From positions 4,278,001-4,342,000 of the forward strand of contig JBITNC010000001.1 in assembly GCA_050084985.1 (NCBI GenBank): a DNA stretch of 64,000 bases, written 5' to 3'. Shown here piece by piece: positions 1 to 11,010 of the stretch (the stretch's first letter is position 1; each line of letters begins with the position of its first letter). The translations under genes were made by a program, and so were the position numbers. This DNA is from Nageia nagi (taxonomy: Eukaryota > Pinophyta). The notes below the pieces were generated by a model. It had not been told where the DNA came from. It ran no database searches and saw only the letters and a program-made list of their open reading frames with translations.

Positions 1-599
1 TCATTTGTTCTCCCAAACTAGGATGTTGAATCTTGGGTGAAGTTTGCAATATTTACTTGTTGCTATTATATGCTTGTTTAGTGTGTTCTTTCTTCCTAAC
101 TAGGACATTACAATTGGAGAGGTATTTTGCATTTTTAAAGTTACTAATTGCTCCATAATTGGGATATTAGATGTGTAAGTGCATTTTCATTGCTTAAGAA
201 CTATTTTTGCTTCTCTACCTAAATGTTGGGTTTGTGTGTGAATTTTTAGAATTTCATTTCAAAATTTATCGATATCAGCTAGATATTAGAATACTTGTGC
301 AAATTTGAGCTTGCTTAGCTAGTTTAAAGGTTGGAATCCAAACATCCCTCTCTTAAATATCTTGAGAGTAGAAAGTTTGAATACTTTCAAAGCTTCCTCT
401 CATGTTCTTTGAATACCTAATGTATTATGGGAGGTATTAGAAATAATATATTAGTTTGCATAGATACATTAGGTATCTATATAAATAATAAATACATTAT
501 AATATACTCTAATATATATTAATAAATATTTAGGGTTTCATATCATGGTGGTTTATTGATTCATTATTGTATGGGATTGTAACTCCTAAACCCTACATA
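1..599. other. AT-rich flank with a possible LTR-like fragment
   Basis: No coding region is recognised. Positions about 425-650 resemble the end of a plus-strand LTR: a TATATAAATA box lies near 479, followed by a segment ending in an AAACCCTA...TGTAATTAAAATCTCTTCAATAATGG-type tract that is typical of Copia LTR 3' ends. No partner LTR, primer site or target duplication was found, so this is only a suggestion. From about 600 the minus strand begins to read as Copia reverse transcriptase. Confidence 0.3.
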
Positions 600-1570
600 T
601 TGTAATTAAAATCTCTTCAATAATGGAATGATATCTTATTCTCAATGTAATTCTCTTGATATAAATTTAGCATATAGTTTTATTTATCTCTTGTGAACTT
701 CATACTAATAATTTTCTTTGCCTCTCCTAAATCCATAATAAAAAAAGTGTTTGCCAACTTCTTCTTGAGCTCAATAATGTCGTTCATGCAAGAACTTGCA
801 ACCAACATGTCATCCATGAATAAAAGTTATATAACATAGTTTTCATTATTAGTCTTATTGAAATAAATATAAAGTTCAAATTGACATCATAAAATTCTAT
901 TTATCCATAAATTGATCAAACTTAAAATACATTATCTTGGATCATGTTTAACAACATACAAGCTCTTCTTCGATTTACATGCATAATCCTCTTTACCTTT
1001 AACCTCAAAACCTTCTGGTTAGTGCATTTAAACTAATCCTATAAATCACCATGAAGGAAATTTCTCTTAACATCTAATTGTTCAAGAAAAAAAATTTCTT
1101 TAGCTATAATACTCAATAATGTTCTTATGGAAGTCAATTTAACAACTAGTGAAAAGATCTTATCAAAGTCTATACCTTTATTTTGAGTGAAACCCTTGAT
1201 TACAAGCCTTTCCTTGCATTGTATCTCTTTTTTCCTCACATATCATCTATTAATATGTATACCCACTTATTAGTAAAAGCTCTTTTACCTTTGGGTATAT
1301 CAACCAAATCCCATGTTTGGATGTGAATAAAAGACTCCATCTATTTATTCATAGCATGCTCTCAATTATTATGTGTACTTATGTGCATGGCCTCATCAAA
1401 ATATTATGGTCTAGTAGAATTAGTACATAGCACATAATAAAGAGTAGGGGAAAATATATCATGGGGTCTACTTGCTCTTGTAGATCTTCTAATAACAATA
1501 GAAGTTTGAGGTTCTTCTTGTTGTAGATTTTCTTTAACCTTAGGTTTACCTTGCTCATAAATATCATCAA
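600..1570 (-). pseudogene. Copia-1 reverse transcriptase remnant
   Basis: The segment around 1239-1039 translates with the Copia RT start block KGFTQNKGIDFDKIFSLVV followed by EQLDVKRNFLHGDL. The catalytic block appears at about 822-811 as FMDD, in the context LLFMDDMLVAS, in place of the usual YVDD/YMDD. Weak similarity continues past the catalytic block (GEAK..., then LYQENYIE near 640). A linker reading upstream of RT (about 1570-1379) still looks Copia-like. Several stops and frameshifts separate these blocks. RNase H is absent, so the gene is truncated as well as broken. Confidence 0.8.
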
Positions 1571-2521
1571 GTATCACATACTTGGGCTTCTCTTATTTAA
1601 CCTATATTTTATCCTTATATAAGTAATTTTCATTGAATATAAAATATCTACTTCTAATAATATTATGATTATCCATATCCCATAATTTGTATCTCAAACC
1701 ATCAACTCCATATCCAACAAAATAACACTTAACATCTTTTTCATTTAATTTCTTCTATTCTCCTTATCAATATATGGAAAACATTCATAACCAAATACTT
1801 TAAGGAAGGAATAGTTTACCTTTTTACCTATCCACAACTCTTTTTTCATATCAAAAGAGCTACTAGGCATTTTATTTATCAAATACACAACCATATCAAC
1901 AACATGAGTCCATATGTATAAAGGTAAGCTTGCACACAAACATATGAACTTTGCACCTTACAATATGTTTCTATTCATCCTTTTAGAAATACCATTATTT
2001 TGAGGTGTTCTTGGAACTACCTTTATCCTTGTTTTTCCATTGTGTGCACGATAGTCATCAAAATCCTTGTTGCAATACTCTCCACCATTATCTAATTTGA
2101 AAATTTTCATCTTTTTCCCTATTTCATTCTCAACCAATGCTTTCTAATTCTTAAAAGTATTAAACACATTAGATATTTTTTTCAAATGATAAACCCATGT
2201 CTTTCTTGTAGTATCATTAATTAATGTGACATAATAAGAGAATATATTAACAAATTTTACTTATGAAGATACTCACAAATTTTAGTGTACTAACTCCTAC
2301 TTCTCTTTCTTCTTTTCCAATCTAAAATATAGTTATCACAAAACTATAGTTAATGTATTTCAATTTAGGAAATAAAAATCTTGAGTGTCAATTTTTAATA
2401 CCTTTTTCACCCATGTAACCAAGTCTTTGGTGCTATAACATTACATCTTTACCTTTAGAAATAGAATTCAAGAAGCAATAAAATATGGTAGTGACTAAAT
2501 ACAAAGTACCCACCATACTAC
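1571..2521 (-). pseudogene. Copia-1 GAG-pre/integrase remnant
   Basis: Minus-strand translation gives GAG-pre-like sequence near 2450 (HQRLGYMGEKG). Around 2100-2060 it gives the second catalytic block of a retroviral-type integrase (KLDNGGEYC), then PRTPQNNGISKRMNRNIL near 2000. In the last block the expected catalytic Glu of NGxxERxNRT reads Lys. Around 1939-1745 the integrase C-terminal region is clear (VYLINKMPSSSFDMK, LKVFGYECF). The reading is fragmented by stops. At 2522-2526 it is interrupted by the chromovirus, and the protease half resumes at 7774. Confidence 0.8.
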
Positions 2522-2526
2522 CTCTT
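2522..2526. repeat. Target site duplication CTCTT, left copy
   Basis: CTCTT directly precedes the TG of the chromovirus 5' LTR. The identical CTCTT at 7774-7778 directly follows the CA of its 3' LTR. A 5-bp duplication is standard for Ty3/Gypsy integration. Confidence 0.9.
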
Positions 2527-3511
2527 TGTTACATTCCCCTTGAGCTCTAGACAACTTTAGAGGATTCTTGAGAATCCCATTGTAATATAGATTTACTTTG
2601 TGGTCTTATTTCATGTTGTAATTAGGGATAGGAGACTTATTTGGATCATTGAACACTATTTGTGAGCCTTAAGTGGGATTTCTCCCTCTTATGGACTAGT
2701 TTAGGTGATTTATAGCTTAATATGCATGTGTCAAGCCTAGAGTGGTCCCATGTCAACCCAAGAGACCCATATCTATCAAGAGGTCTTATGTCAACCTTAT
2801 AGTAAATCTTGTACATTCATGGCATCCCAAGGATACATGTTAGCCATTTGGACATAAGGGAGGATCCACATGGCATGTTTGGACACTTGGATACCCATGT
2901 GTGGGCATTATGAGCCCCTAACTAGCCAACATTGGAATAAAGGTTGAGATTGGTCACTATGAGGCAAGGAGACAATGTGAGACTATAAATAAACATTGGA
3001 GGATTATTTAATGGTTCTGATTGATTATTATTATTCTTGTCTATATGGCTTCCTGAACTTAGCAATGTTGAGTGTGCTTTCTTAGACACAACATCTAGAG
3101 GGTGATTGGGCTAAGGGATCCTAATTGTCTTGGGTTGGTGTAGCATCAATTCCATCTAGTAGCATCCAATGATTCATTCCTTCTATTCAATTAGATATAT
3201 GGTGTTTGGGGAGAGCCCCTTTGATGGGGAGGACTCGAGGGCTAAGGGTATGAATTTATCCCATAGTTTGTATTATGATTGTGTATGCTCAGCTCTCTTG
3301 AAGAGGTCATGGCTACCATTGAGCTGATGTATAATCTTCATTGGATAAATATAATATGAGGATTCCTTTCTCATTCATTATGTTGTGTATGATCATTATT
3401 TGCATGCATTGGTATTGAATGAATGCTTAATTTATATTATGTAAGAGTGAGAATTGTTAATTGGATTCAGGGAAGGTGCATTTAGTATAATTGTTCATTT
3501 AGAACATCACA
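2527..3511 (+). repeat. Chromovirus 5' LTR
   Basis: Starts TGTTACATTCCCCTTGAG and ends AACATCACA. It aligns along its length with 6872-7773. The length difference (985 against 902 bp) comes from indels. Shared landmarks are the TTAGAGGATTCTTGAGAATC block near the start and the GGTTAGGGTGATTGGG-like and GGGGAGGACTCGAGGG blocks further in. Confidence 0.9.
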
Positions 3512-3512
3512 A

Positions 3513-3524
3513 TGGTATCAAATC
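3513..3524 (+). other. Primer binding site, initiator tRNA-Met type
   Basis: TGGTATCAAATC lies one base after the 5' LTR. It matches the plant iMet primer site TGGTATCAGAGC except for G-to-A and nearby changes. Confidence 0.8.
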
Positions 3525-3539
3525 TAGATCTAGGTAGCT

Positions 3540-4130
3540 TGAGAAGATGATGGCTATATCCACCATTAGAGTGAAGAAATATAAATATGGGGTGAAGGTT
3601 TTCTACCATTTATTCCAAATATTTGAAGATGAGAAGATCCATGTCATGTAGAGGGAGAAAGTTTTATGGTTTCTAAAAGTTTTACATGAGAGAAAAGTGA
3701 GCTAAAAGAGAGGAGAAGAGCAAGCTATAGGGATGGCACTACCACACAAGACTCCTCCAAGGATTGAGATTTTGTTACAAATATACCAAAGCACTACTAA
3801 GGAATTTTGGAGAGATGTTTCCTTCAACATATACCAAGATCTATTAGGGTATGGAGTAATGGCCTAGAAGAGAACTAGTAAGGGAGAGAGATTTGGAGGG
3901 GTGATTAAGGAGCATATAGATTTGAAGCAAAAGAATAAGTCTAAGCAAAAGTTAACCCTTCAAGCTAGGATCTCAAACAACTAGTTGGAAGCAATGATGG
4001 AGTTGATATTAGTAGAAAGCATGGATGCCACTCTATGCAAGAGAGATTTGGAGTGGATGTGTATCTTCACCATGGCCAAGGGAAAACTCACATCATAAGG
4101 AGGAATACATCACGAGATACCATCTAAAAT
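3540..4130 (+). pseudogene. Chromovirus gag remnant (truncated)
   Basis: About 590 bp lie between the primer site and the first RT-like reading. The sequence is purine-rich and gives charged fragments (for example around 3700-3960) but no convincing capsid domain. I see no CCHC zinc knuckle and no protease DSG/DTG motif. Position in the element is the main reason for calling it gag. The simplest explanation is a deletion that removed the end of gag and the protease. Confidence 0.45.
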
Positions 4131-4139
4131 TTAAGGGTT

Positions 4140-5010
4140 ATTAGAGCAATACCTAGATTTGTTTGGTAATATTCCTAAGGGATTGTCCCCATTCAAGGAA
4201 TTCAAGCATATTATGGAGCTAGAGGAAGGGTCCAAACCTATTATAGTGGCACCATATAGGCATCCAAAGGTGTACAAAGATAATATCAAGAAGATAATTA
4301 AGGATCTATTATATATGGGGTTCATTTGACCTAGCTTGATTCCATTTGCATCATTAGTAGTGCTCATTAATAAGAAAGATGGATTGATGAGGATGTGCAT
4401 CGATTATAGGCTACTAAAAAAAAACTATCAAGAATCAATACCCTATTCCTTGAGTAGATGATCTCATTGACAAATTGTATGGAGTAAGGTATTTCTCAAA
4501 GATTGATCTTAGATTTGGGTACCATCATATTCGAATGAGAGAGGAGGATGTACCTAAGATGGCTTTTAGATGTCACTATGGTCACTTTGAGTTCATGGTC
4601 ATGCCATTTGGTCTCATGAATGTTCCAACCACCTTCCAATCATCAATCAATTAGATATTTTAAAAGCATATATGGAAATTTGTATTGGTATTACTTGATG
4701 ATATATTAGTTTACAACCAAACTTAGGAGGAATACCTCAACCATTTGAAGAAGGTATTGGAGTTATTACAAGAGCATCATTTTTATGCCAAGAAGTCTAA
4801 ATGTGAATTCATCATGATAGAGATACTTTACCTAGGGCACATCATCAATCATGAAGGAGTTAGGGTGGATGAGTAGAAGATAGCAATGATCTAGGAGTGG
4901 CCAACCCCTATGACTCTAACCCAACTGAAATGATTTTTTGGATTGTATAATTATTATCAAAAGTTCATCCAAGGGTTTTCACACCTATCAACCCCCTCAC
5001 ATAATTAACC
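4140..5010 (+). pseudogene. Chromovirus reverse transcriptase remnant
   Basis: The translation reads through the Gypsy RT landmarks in order: ELEEGSKPIIVAPYR near 4215, KKDGLMRMCIDYR near 4375, MAFRCHYGHFEFMVMPFG near 4560 and the catalytic block VLVLLDDILVYN near 4690. The two catalytic Asp residues are present but the expected Tyr of YxDD reads Leu. GLYNYYQKFIQGFS near 4945 marks the end of the domain. Stops are frequent; several sit where the family has CAG or CGA (near 4327, 4876 and 4892). The gene is dead. Confidence 0.85.
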
Positions 5011-5480
5011 AAGAAGGATGCATTCATATGGAGGTAAGAAGACCAATGAGCCTTTGAGGAACTCAAGAGAGTCATGAGTTCATGCCCATGTTTAGCCATA
5101 CCCAACTCCTCAACCCCTTTCACCATGGAGTGTGATGCTTTGAAGCTAGGTATTGGAATTTTCTTAATGCAAAAGGGAAAATTAATAACCTTTAAAAGTA
5201 GAAAATTGATAAGTGTAGAGTAAAAAATTTGTGTGTAGGATAAGAAGATGTTATACATCATGCATACATTGGAGAGATTCAAGAAATACTTAGTTTGTGG
5301 GCCCTTCATGATCCAAAGTGATCATAACAATTTGAAGTACTTCTTTAATCAGATGGATCTTAGTGAGAAGTAACAATTTTGGGTAAGTAAGCTACAAACT
5401 TATGATTTTGAGATCCAATATGTGAAGGAAAATAAGAACACCATGGAAGATGCATTATTTAGACACTCTTCTTTCTACTC
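5011..5480 (+). pseudogene. Chromovirus RNase H remnant
   Basis: The fragment after RT contains the RNase H entry block: ECDALKLGIGIFLMQKGK near 5125, followed by RKLISVE, KMLYIMHTLERFKKYL near 5245 and HNNLKYFFNQ near 5325. This is the usual Gypsy RNase H order. At least one in-frame stop lies in the middle of the domain (near 5220). It joins RT and integrase in their normal order. Confidence 0.8.
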
Positions 5481-5549
5481 TTTCTCTTCCATCATGGCCA
5501 ATTAGAAAAAGGATACCATAGACAAATATGCACAAGATGAGTTTTCCAC

Positions 5550-6480
5550 CAACATCCTCAATGGGATGGTAAAAAATAAGAAGTATTTCATCAAAGAGGG
5601 GTTGCTCTTGAATTAGAATTGAATCTTCCTAGTCCCAACATTTGGAGTAAGGTAGAAGGTGATGCATGCACTTCATAATACACCACTAGCAAGGCACCCA
5701 AGAGTCATTAAGACCTATCAAGTAGTTTGAGAGAGGTTTACTTGGAAAGAGAATGATGTCTTTAAGCATGTAAAATTTGCAAGCATTATCAAAAAAATAA
5801 GGATGAGCACACCAAGCAAAGTAGTTTGTTGCATCCTCTAACCATTCCTTAGCAAAATTGGGAAGAAATTTCTATGGATTTCATCATTGGGTTACCCAAA
5901 ACCTAGGGCATGGATAGTATATTGGTGGTGGTAGACTGACTCACCAAATTTTCCCATTTTCTTCCCATTACCATCACTCAAATAGTTGCATAGATAATGA
6001 ATCTATTCTTTAGGGAGGTCTTCTAACTACACATCCTACCTAGGTAGATTGTGAGTGATTGAGATAGTAAGTTCATGAGCTCCTTTTGGAAGGAGGTATT
6101 TTTTCTTAGTGGGACTTCCCTCACTCCCAACACTAGCTATCATCTATAGAAAGATGGCTTGAAAAAAATCATGAATAAGTGGGTGGAGGGATATTTGAGG
6201 CATTATCTGATGGGACAACAAAACTTTCCACATGTCCATTAAAATTTCCCCTTTCCGAGCTTTATATGGTTATGATCCTCCTAAATTTTTAAATCTAATT
6301 TTTGATGAGGGGAAAGCTCCCCAAGTTAATAGTTTCTTGTAGGAATACTAGGATATCATCAAATTTTTGAGGGAGAATATACAAATGGGTTAGAATTGAT
6401 AAAACAAGTTCTATGAGCAACATAGGGTAGAGAGGAAATTTGAATTTAGGGACATGGTATATATCAAATTGTAGCTATTT
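5550..6480 (+). pseudogene. Chromovirus integrase remnant
   Basis: An integrase zinc-binding-like stretch is visible near 5650-5790 (HALHNTPLARHPRVIKTYQ), where the HHCC finger normally sits. Readings near 5860-6130 recall the catalytic core (FLWISSLGYPK, with GLP preserved). The frame shifts repeatedly and no complete D,D35E set can be read. The element's C-terminal segment follows directly. Identification rests on order and on short blocks. Confidence 0.65.
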
Positions 6481-6689
6481 AGATAGTCATCACTCAAGAA
6501 GAATAAAGTGGAGAAATTGCAGCCTCGATTCTTTAGACCCTACAAAGTCATCTGTAAGGTAGGAGAGGTTGCATATTAGTTGGAGTTAACTAAAGAAAGC
6601 AAGATTCACAACACATTACACATATCACTCTTGAAGAAGGCTATGGGACAACATGAGGTTTCATTTATCATTCTTCCACCATTAGATGA

Positions 6690-6842
6690 TGGATGGTTGG
6701 TACTAATTCTAGAAAAAGTGCTAGATATAAGGACCAAGAAATTGAGATTGATATAGATTCAAGAACATTTCATCAAATGGAATGACTTTCCATTAGAAGA
6801 CTCCACATGGGAGAATTCAAAGATACTCATGTATCCTACTTA
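6690..6842 (+). pseudogene. Chromodomain-like C-terminus of the Gypsy polyprotein
   Basis: The reading RTKKLRLI, a stop, then IQEHFIKWNDFPLEDSTWEN matches the pattern of chromoviral chromodomains, where a conserved FLIKWKGxPxEEATWE block closes the integrase. It lies about 30 bp before the purine tract and 3' LTR, as expected. One stop interrupts it. This block is the reason for assigning the element to the chromoviruses. Confidence 0.7.
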
Positions 6843-6858
6843 AGGGCAAGCAATGTCA

Positions 6859-6871
6859 AGAGGGGAGGCTT
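6859..6871 (+). other. Polypurine tract of the chromovirus
   Basis: AGAGGGGAGGCTT directly precedes the TG of the 3' LTR, the position and composition expected of the plus-strand primer. Confidence 0.7.
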
Positions 6872-7773
6872 TGTGATGTTCCCCTTGAGCTTTGAACAAC
6901 TTTAGAGGATTCTTGAGAATCCCATTATAATGTAGGTTTATTTGTGATCTTATTTCATATTGTTACTAAGGATAGGAGACTTATTTGGATCATTGAAACC
7001 CATTTGTGAGCCCCAAGTGGGATGTCTCCCTCTTGTGGTCTAGTTTAGGTGATTTATGGCTTACTATGCATATGTCAAGCCCATAGTGGTCCCACATCCA
7101 CTTAGGAGACCTAGATCCATCAAGAGGTCCCATGTCATCCTTCCAAAAAATCTCATGCATGTGTGCCATCCCAAGGACACACATTAGCCATCTAGGCATA
7201 ATGGAGGACCCACATGGCATTTTTGGACACTTGGACACCAACATGTGGGCATTATGAGCCCCTAATTGGCCAACATTGGAATAAAGGTGGAGATTGGTGA
7301 CTACGAGGCAATGAGATAATGTGAGATTATAAATAGACATTAGAGGACTATTTGAGGGTGTTGATTATTATTATTATTTATTATTATTATCTATATTACA
7401 TCTTGAACTTATTGGTGCTAAATGTGATTTCTTGGATGGAGCATCTAGAGGGTGATTGGGATGAGGGATCCCATTATCTTGGCTTGGTGTAGCATCAAGT
7501 CTATTCAGTAGCATTAAAGGGTTCCATTCATTCCATTTAGTTGGATATCTAATGTTTGAGGAGAGCCCCTTTGGTGGGGAGGACTCGAGGGTTGAGGGAG
7601 TGAATCTATCCATAGTTTATGTTGTCATTGTGTATGCTTGGCTCTCTTGAAGAGGTCACATTTACATTCATTGGTATTGAATGAATGCTTAATTTGTATT
7701 GTGTAAGAGTGAGAAATGATAATTAGATTGAGGGAAAGTGCATTTGGCATAAGTGTTCATTCGAAACATCACA
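6872..7773 (+). repeat. Chromovirus 3' LTR
   Basis: Starts TGTGATGTTCCCCTTGAG and ends AAACATCACA, and is direct to 2527-3511. Substitutions and indels separate the two copies throughout, so the insertion is old although its boundaries are clean. The CTCTT target duplication follows at 7774-7778. Confidence 0.9.
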
Positions 7774-8110
7774 CTCTTGCTACCATCATTGATCCTTTTG
7801 TAACTTTCTATGAATGGTCACCAAATGAAATTATATAACCCTCCTTGTTAAGCTTTCTTATTGATATGAGGTTACATTTTAGATATAAAATGTGTTTAGC
7901 TTCTTTAGCCACCCATTGATCCTTATTAGATAATTTTACCTTTATTATATCAATACCCACAATATCACATGCGTGATCATTACCTAAAAGCACATATCCA
8001 TAGTCATCTAAGACATAATCTATGAAGTATTCTTTATGATATGTAGAATGGAAGGAAGCACTAGAGTCAATCACCCAATACTCACTATTTCTATTGATAG
8101 ACAAAATAAG
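7774..8110 (-). pseudogene. Copia-1 protease remnant
   Basis: The reading around 8104-7808 has the Copia aspartic protease entry: WVIDSSASFHSTYHKEYF, where the family has DSGAS (Gly reads Ser). It is followed by GNDHACDIVGI, then the flap-region block AKHILYLKCNLISIRKLNKEG. The catalytic Asp is present. The frame is open here but the chromovirus cuts it a few codons later at 7774, and GAG-pre resumes at 2521. Confidence 0.85.
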
Positions 8111-8149
8111 AGCATCTTATACTATTTTACTAGTAACATTGGCTTCATG

Positions 8150-8880
8150 ATTGTTACCTTAGTTTTCATTAAACCTTCCTTACCTTCACCTTTTCTTGAG
8201 AAATAATCCTTCTTGAGATGGAATTTCTTCCCACAAAACCAAAACTCTAAATTATTTTTGGATTGTGGTTTTTTGGACTTAGATCTACCTTATGATTTTC
8301 CTCTTTGTTGTCTCTTACCTCTATCCCTTGATATTCCTCTATTATCAACCATAAGAGGTATGCTATAAAATTTTCCTCATGTTCTCATTAAGAATTATTT
8401 TAATTACTTGTTTAATGACTAATTTAGTAGAGGTATAATTGCTTACTACCATATCAAGTTTATTCTATCTATCTGCTAGTGAAGAAAATATTAGTAATGC
8501 TCTAATCTCATCATAAAATTTAATATTTACTAATAGAAATTGGTTATCATTAGTATTGAATTTATTCAAATGATCCAAAATTGATCCTCCTTTATTTGTC
8601 TTCATATTAAATAAAATTTTCATTAAATATACATTGTTTGAGGTGGATGGTTTCTCATACATAGAGGCCAATTTTTTCATAACCCCCTTTGTGGTTTTCT
8701 CCCTTAAGATGTTTAAAACTTCCAATGTATCCAACTACAATCTCACTATGGCCAATGCCTTTTTGTCTAGTAATGCCCAATCTTCATTTAACATAGTTAA
8801 TGGTTTCTTTGAATCTTCTAGAATTGGAAGTTTTTGCCATTAAATTCGTTCACCCTTAGTCTACCTTATTTTATGATAAA
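8150..8880 (-). pseudogene. Copia-1 gag remnant
   Basis: Around 8734-8465 the translation is UBN2-type Copia gag: TLEVLNILREKTTKGVMKKL, then SMYEKPSTSNNVYLMKILFNMK and DHLNKFNTNDNQFL. A basic, knuckle-like region follows at about 8330-8200, but no complete CCHC finger can be read. The gag start is expected just left of the primer site at 8907. Multiple stops are present. Confidence 0.8.
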
Positions 8881-8906
8881 ACCTTTCTTACACCCAACAA
8901 AATAAC

Positions 8907-8918
8907 ACTTTGATACCA
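8907..8918 (-). other. Copia-1 primer binding site (iMet type)
   Basis: The minus strand reads TGGTATCAAAGT, two bases inside the LTR that starts (plus coordinates) at 8921. This matches the initiator tRNA-Met primer site used by most plant Copia elements. Confidence 0.85.
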
Positions 8919-8920
8919 TT

Positions 8921-9240
8921 TGTTAGAATTCACTTATAAATAATAATTTTAGTAATTATGGTTCCTCTTATTTGGAAAAATAAAATAATAATCAAAATGA
9001 TAATAAAACAATCACACAAGAATTTGAGATAAGTTTTAATGTGGTTCACTTAGTGTAGGCTACATCCACAAAGATGTTTTAAGTACTTATTGCAATAAAC
9101 TCCATAAGCTAATAGATTACAACCTATAACCCACTATTGTAGTTTTCCCTTTATCTCATAAGGAAATCTAACATACAAAACTCATTCTCTCTCCTTTTTC
9201 ATTTTAACTTCTCTCGTAAATTCAATAAAACTACTTAGAT
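8921..9240 (-). repeat. Copia-1 5' LTR (right end not located)
   Basis: Plus-strand sequence TGTTAGAATTCAC at 8921 is the inverse of a TG...CA LTR end. Inside it the minus strand carries the GGATGTAGCC...GTGAACCACATTAAAAC...CTTGTGTGATTG series typical of Copia LTRs near the primer site. The other end has no recognisable CA/TG boundary and no second LTR copy to align with. Confidence 0.65.
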
Positions 9241-10379
9241 TATAAATCTACAATTACAATCATATTTTTAATTCAAAATGAAGCTAAAATTCCATGCAAA
9301 ATTTTACCACAAACTATACAAATTCAATCCCAAAATTAGAATAAAAAAAGAGTGATTTTTTTAGCTCAAAATAGAACTTTAACATCTTTGGATTCATACT
9401 CAACCCTAATCAAACCAGTATCGATTAACTAACCAACTCCTATAGGTCTACTCAACTTTTGACTTGAATGATAGATCAGTTGCTGAATTGACCTTCACCT
9501 GATTGATTACCACTTCCAAATCAACCTTGTGCAAACCAATTAGAAACTAGAGAGAAACTTTCTCCTTATTTGATACTAAATTAGGCTCCATTCCTAATAG
9601 AATTCAAAGGGAAGGTGTAAGAGGGTAACCTAGATTAGAGAATACATTATCTTAGCCTTGGTCAAATTTAAACATGGTTTTCATTTCTCTAGGAAAAAAG
9701 CCTCTCTTTTTAAAAAACCAAGGCATACTCAAGACATAATCTTGGTCTTCAATATTATCAAATAAGAACATAATATAGTCATTAAGCATTATGATAACCT
9801 CTACATTTACTTTGATTTTTCATCTCATCTCTAGCCATTTTTAAATTGATTTAATATCTAGATGAGCACCATGGAGCCTATTAACAAGACTATATTGTAC
9901 CCTCCATGTATTTTTTGTTGATAATAGTATCTGGTATTTTGAGATATACATTTTTTACTCTTTTCTTTATCTCCAAAGGAGGTGTGATTTCAACTATAAC
10001 CTCTTTTGTAAAAATATTACACCTTAATCACATGTACACTTCTATAGCACATTTTGAAATAAGTGTCTATAGAGTGTGGATTTTATTTCAACCATAGAAG
10101 GCATTTTTAGATTTGTGCCCTAGCAATGGTGCTTGAGTCTTCTCCTTTAGATACATGGACAAGGTTGCATTGTATTTTAAAAATTAGGCATTCATTCTAC
10201 ATTAGCAAAAATAATTTTTTATTCTTAAACTCTTTTTTATGTTTATATAGTGTGATTCTATTTCTAGGTGTGTTTATTTGAAAAATACTTACAAATCTTT
10301 GTATAAGTATTATGTATCTATTCTAAGGTGATATTTAGATATTTGTAGGCATTTTAACTATGTGAGTATTTATTAAAAG
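9241..10379. other. No gene seen; contains a diverged dispersed repeat
   Basis: No supported coding frame. Positions about 10225-10355 align with about 43400-43530 in the same orientation, including the shared block ATCTTTGTATAAGTATTATG. The function of the repeat is unknown. Confidence 0.4.
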
Positions 10380-11010
10380 AAAAACTAGAATGCATGAGTG
10401 GGAGAAGAAGTTTGCATCTCGATGCCATAATAGAGTCTCACCCTTGGTCAGGGCTTTGTTATATTTCAATGCCTCATAGTCTAGGCCTTTGGCTAGGGTA
10501 GTTGGAACAAAGGTTACTAGAGAACATAGTGGGAGAGTATGGAAACTCTTGATATCTATCAATACTCCTCCCATTATTGAGATTAGTGGGGAAGACTTCA
10601 CACTTGATCTAGAGTGCTTGATAACTAATACTATTATCTAAAAAATAAATAGCAAGGGCACTACAAAAGATGCTTTGTATAGATTCATCTAGGAAGAATG
10701 GTCCAAAAATGTGAAATTAATACTACTTCTAAGGGGTTTCTTTATAGTTTCCTTCTATGATCTAGAGGAGGCAAATTAGGTGCTAGAGAATAAACATGGA
10801 TGGTTCTTTGATGATAGATTAATTTACATGCATATTGGGATATCAACTTTTGATCCTTCATAAAACATTATTGATGACTATCTATTTTGGGTAACCTTAC
10901 ACTCCCTTCTAGTGGAATTCTAAAGCAAAATATATTGACTAAAATCAGTAATAGAATTAAAAAATTTGAATACTTGGATGAAAAAATAAAAGGAAATCTA
11001 TCAATATGGC
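10380..11010 (+). pseudogene. DUF4283-domain relic (LINE/retroelement-associated)
   Basis: Plus-strand reading begins around MHEWEKKFASRCHNRVSPLV and continues through VGTKVTREHSGRVWKLL, DALYRF, RGFFIVSFYDLEEAN and then HGWFFDDRLIYMH and LFWVTLHSLLVEF. The pattern of a Phe-rich strand, then xPWFFxGRxLxxxxW, then VWVxLxxLPxEFW is the hallmark of DUF4283, a domain common in plant L1-type and other retroelement proteins. The Pro-Trp of PWFF reads Gly-Trp and several stops replace glutamine codons. A second, better preserved copy lies at 14860-15480 on the opposite strand. The relic might equally derive from a domesticated DUF4283 gene. Confidence 0.6.

Larger units (their letters stand above)
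2527..7773 (+). mobile_element. Chromovirus-type Ty3/Gypsy element inserted in Copia-1
   Basis: The element has two direct LTRs (2527-3511 and 6872-7773), an iMet primer site at 3513, a purine tract just before the 3' LTR and a perfect 5-bp target duplication. Domain order on the plus strand is a short gag remnant, RT, RNase H, integrase and a C-terminal chromodomain-like block, which places it among the chromoviruses. The internal region is only about 3.36 kb and there is too little room before RT for a normal gag plus protease, so an internal deletion is likely. The pol frame carries many stops. Confidence 0.9.
600..9240 (-). mobile_element. Copia-1: decayed Ty1/Copia retrotransposon, split by a Gypsy insertion
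   Basis: Read on the minus strand from high to low coordinates, the order is LTR, primer site, gag, protease, integrase, reverse transcriptase, as in Copia. The protease and GAG-pre/integrase parts are separated by the chromovirus at 2527-7773, and the CTCTT duplication at the two edges shows the break is an insertion. The 5' LTR begins at 8921. Its transposon-proximal end, read on the minus strand, has the GTAGCCTACACTAAGTGAAC tract seen in many plant Copia LTRs. The 3' end is missing: coding similarity fades near 600 within the domain after reverse transcriptase, and no 3' LTR is seen. All frames are broken, so the element is dead. Confidence 0.85.

Noticed and set aside
4131-5309. Minus-strand frames of 89 and 114 codons across the chromovirus
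   Set aside because: They are antisense shadows of the RT and RNase H coding region.
6990-7340. 116-codon open frame on the minus strand
   Set aside because: It lies wholly inside the chromovirus 3' LTR, antisense, and the 5' LTR does not keep the frame.
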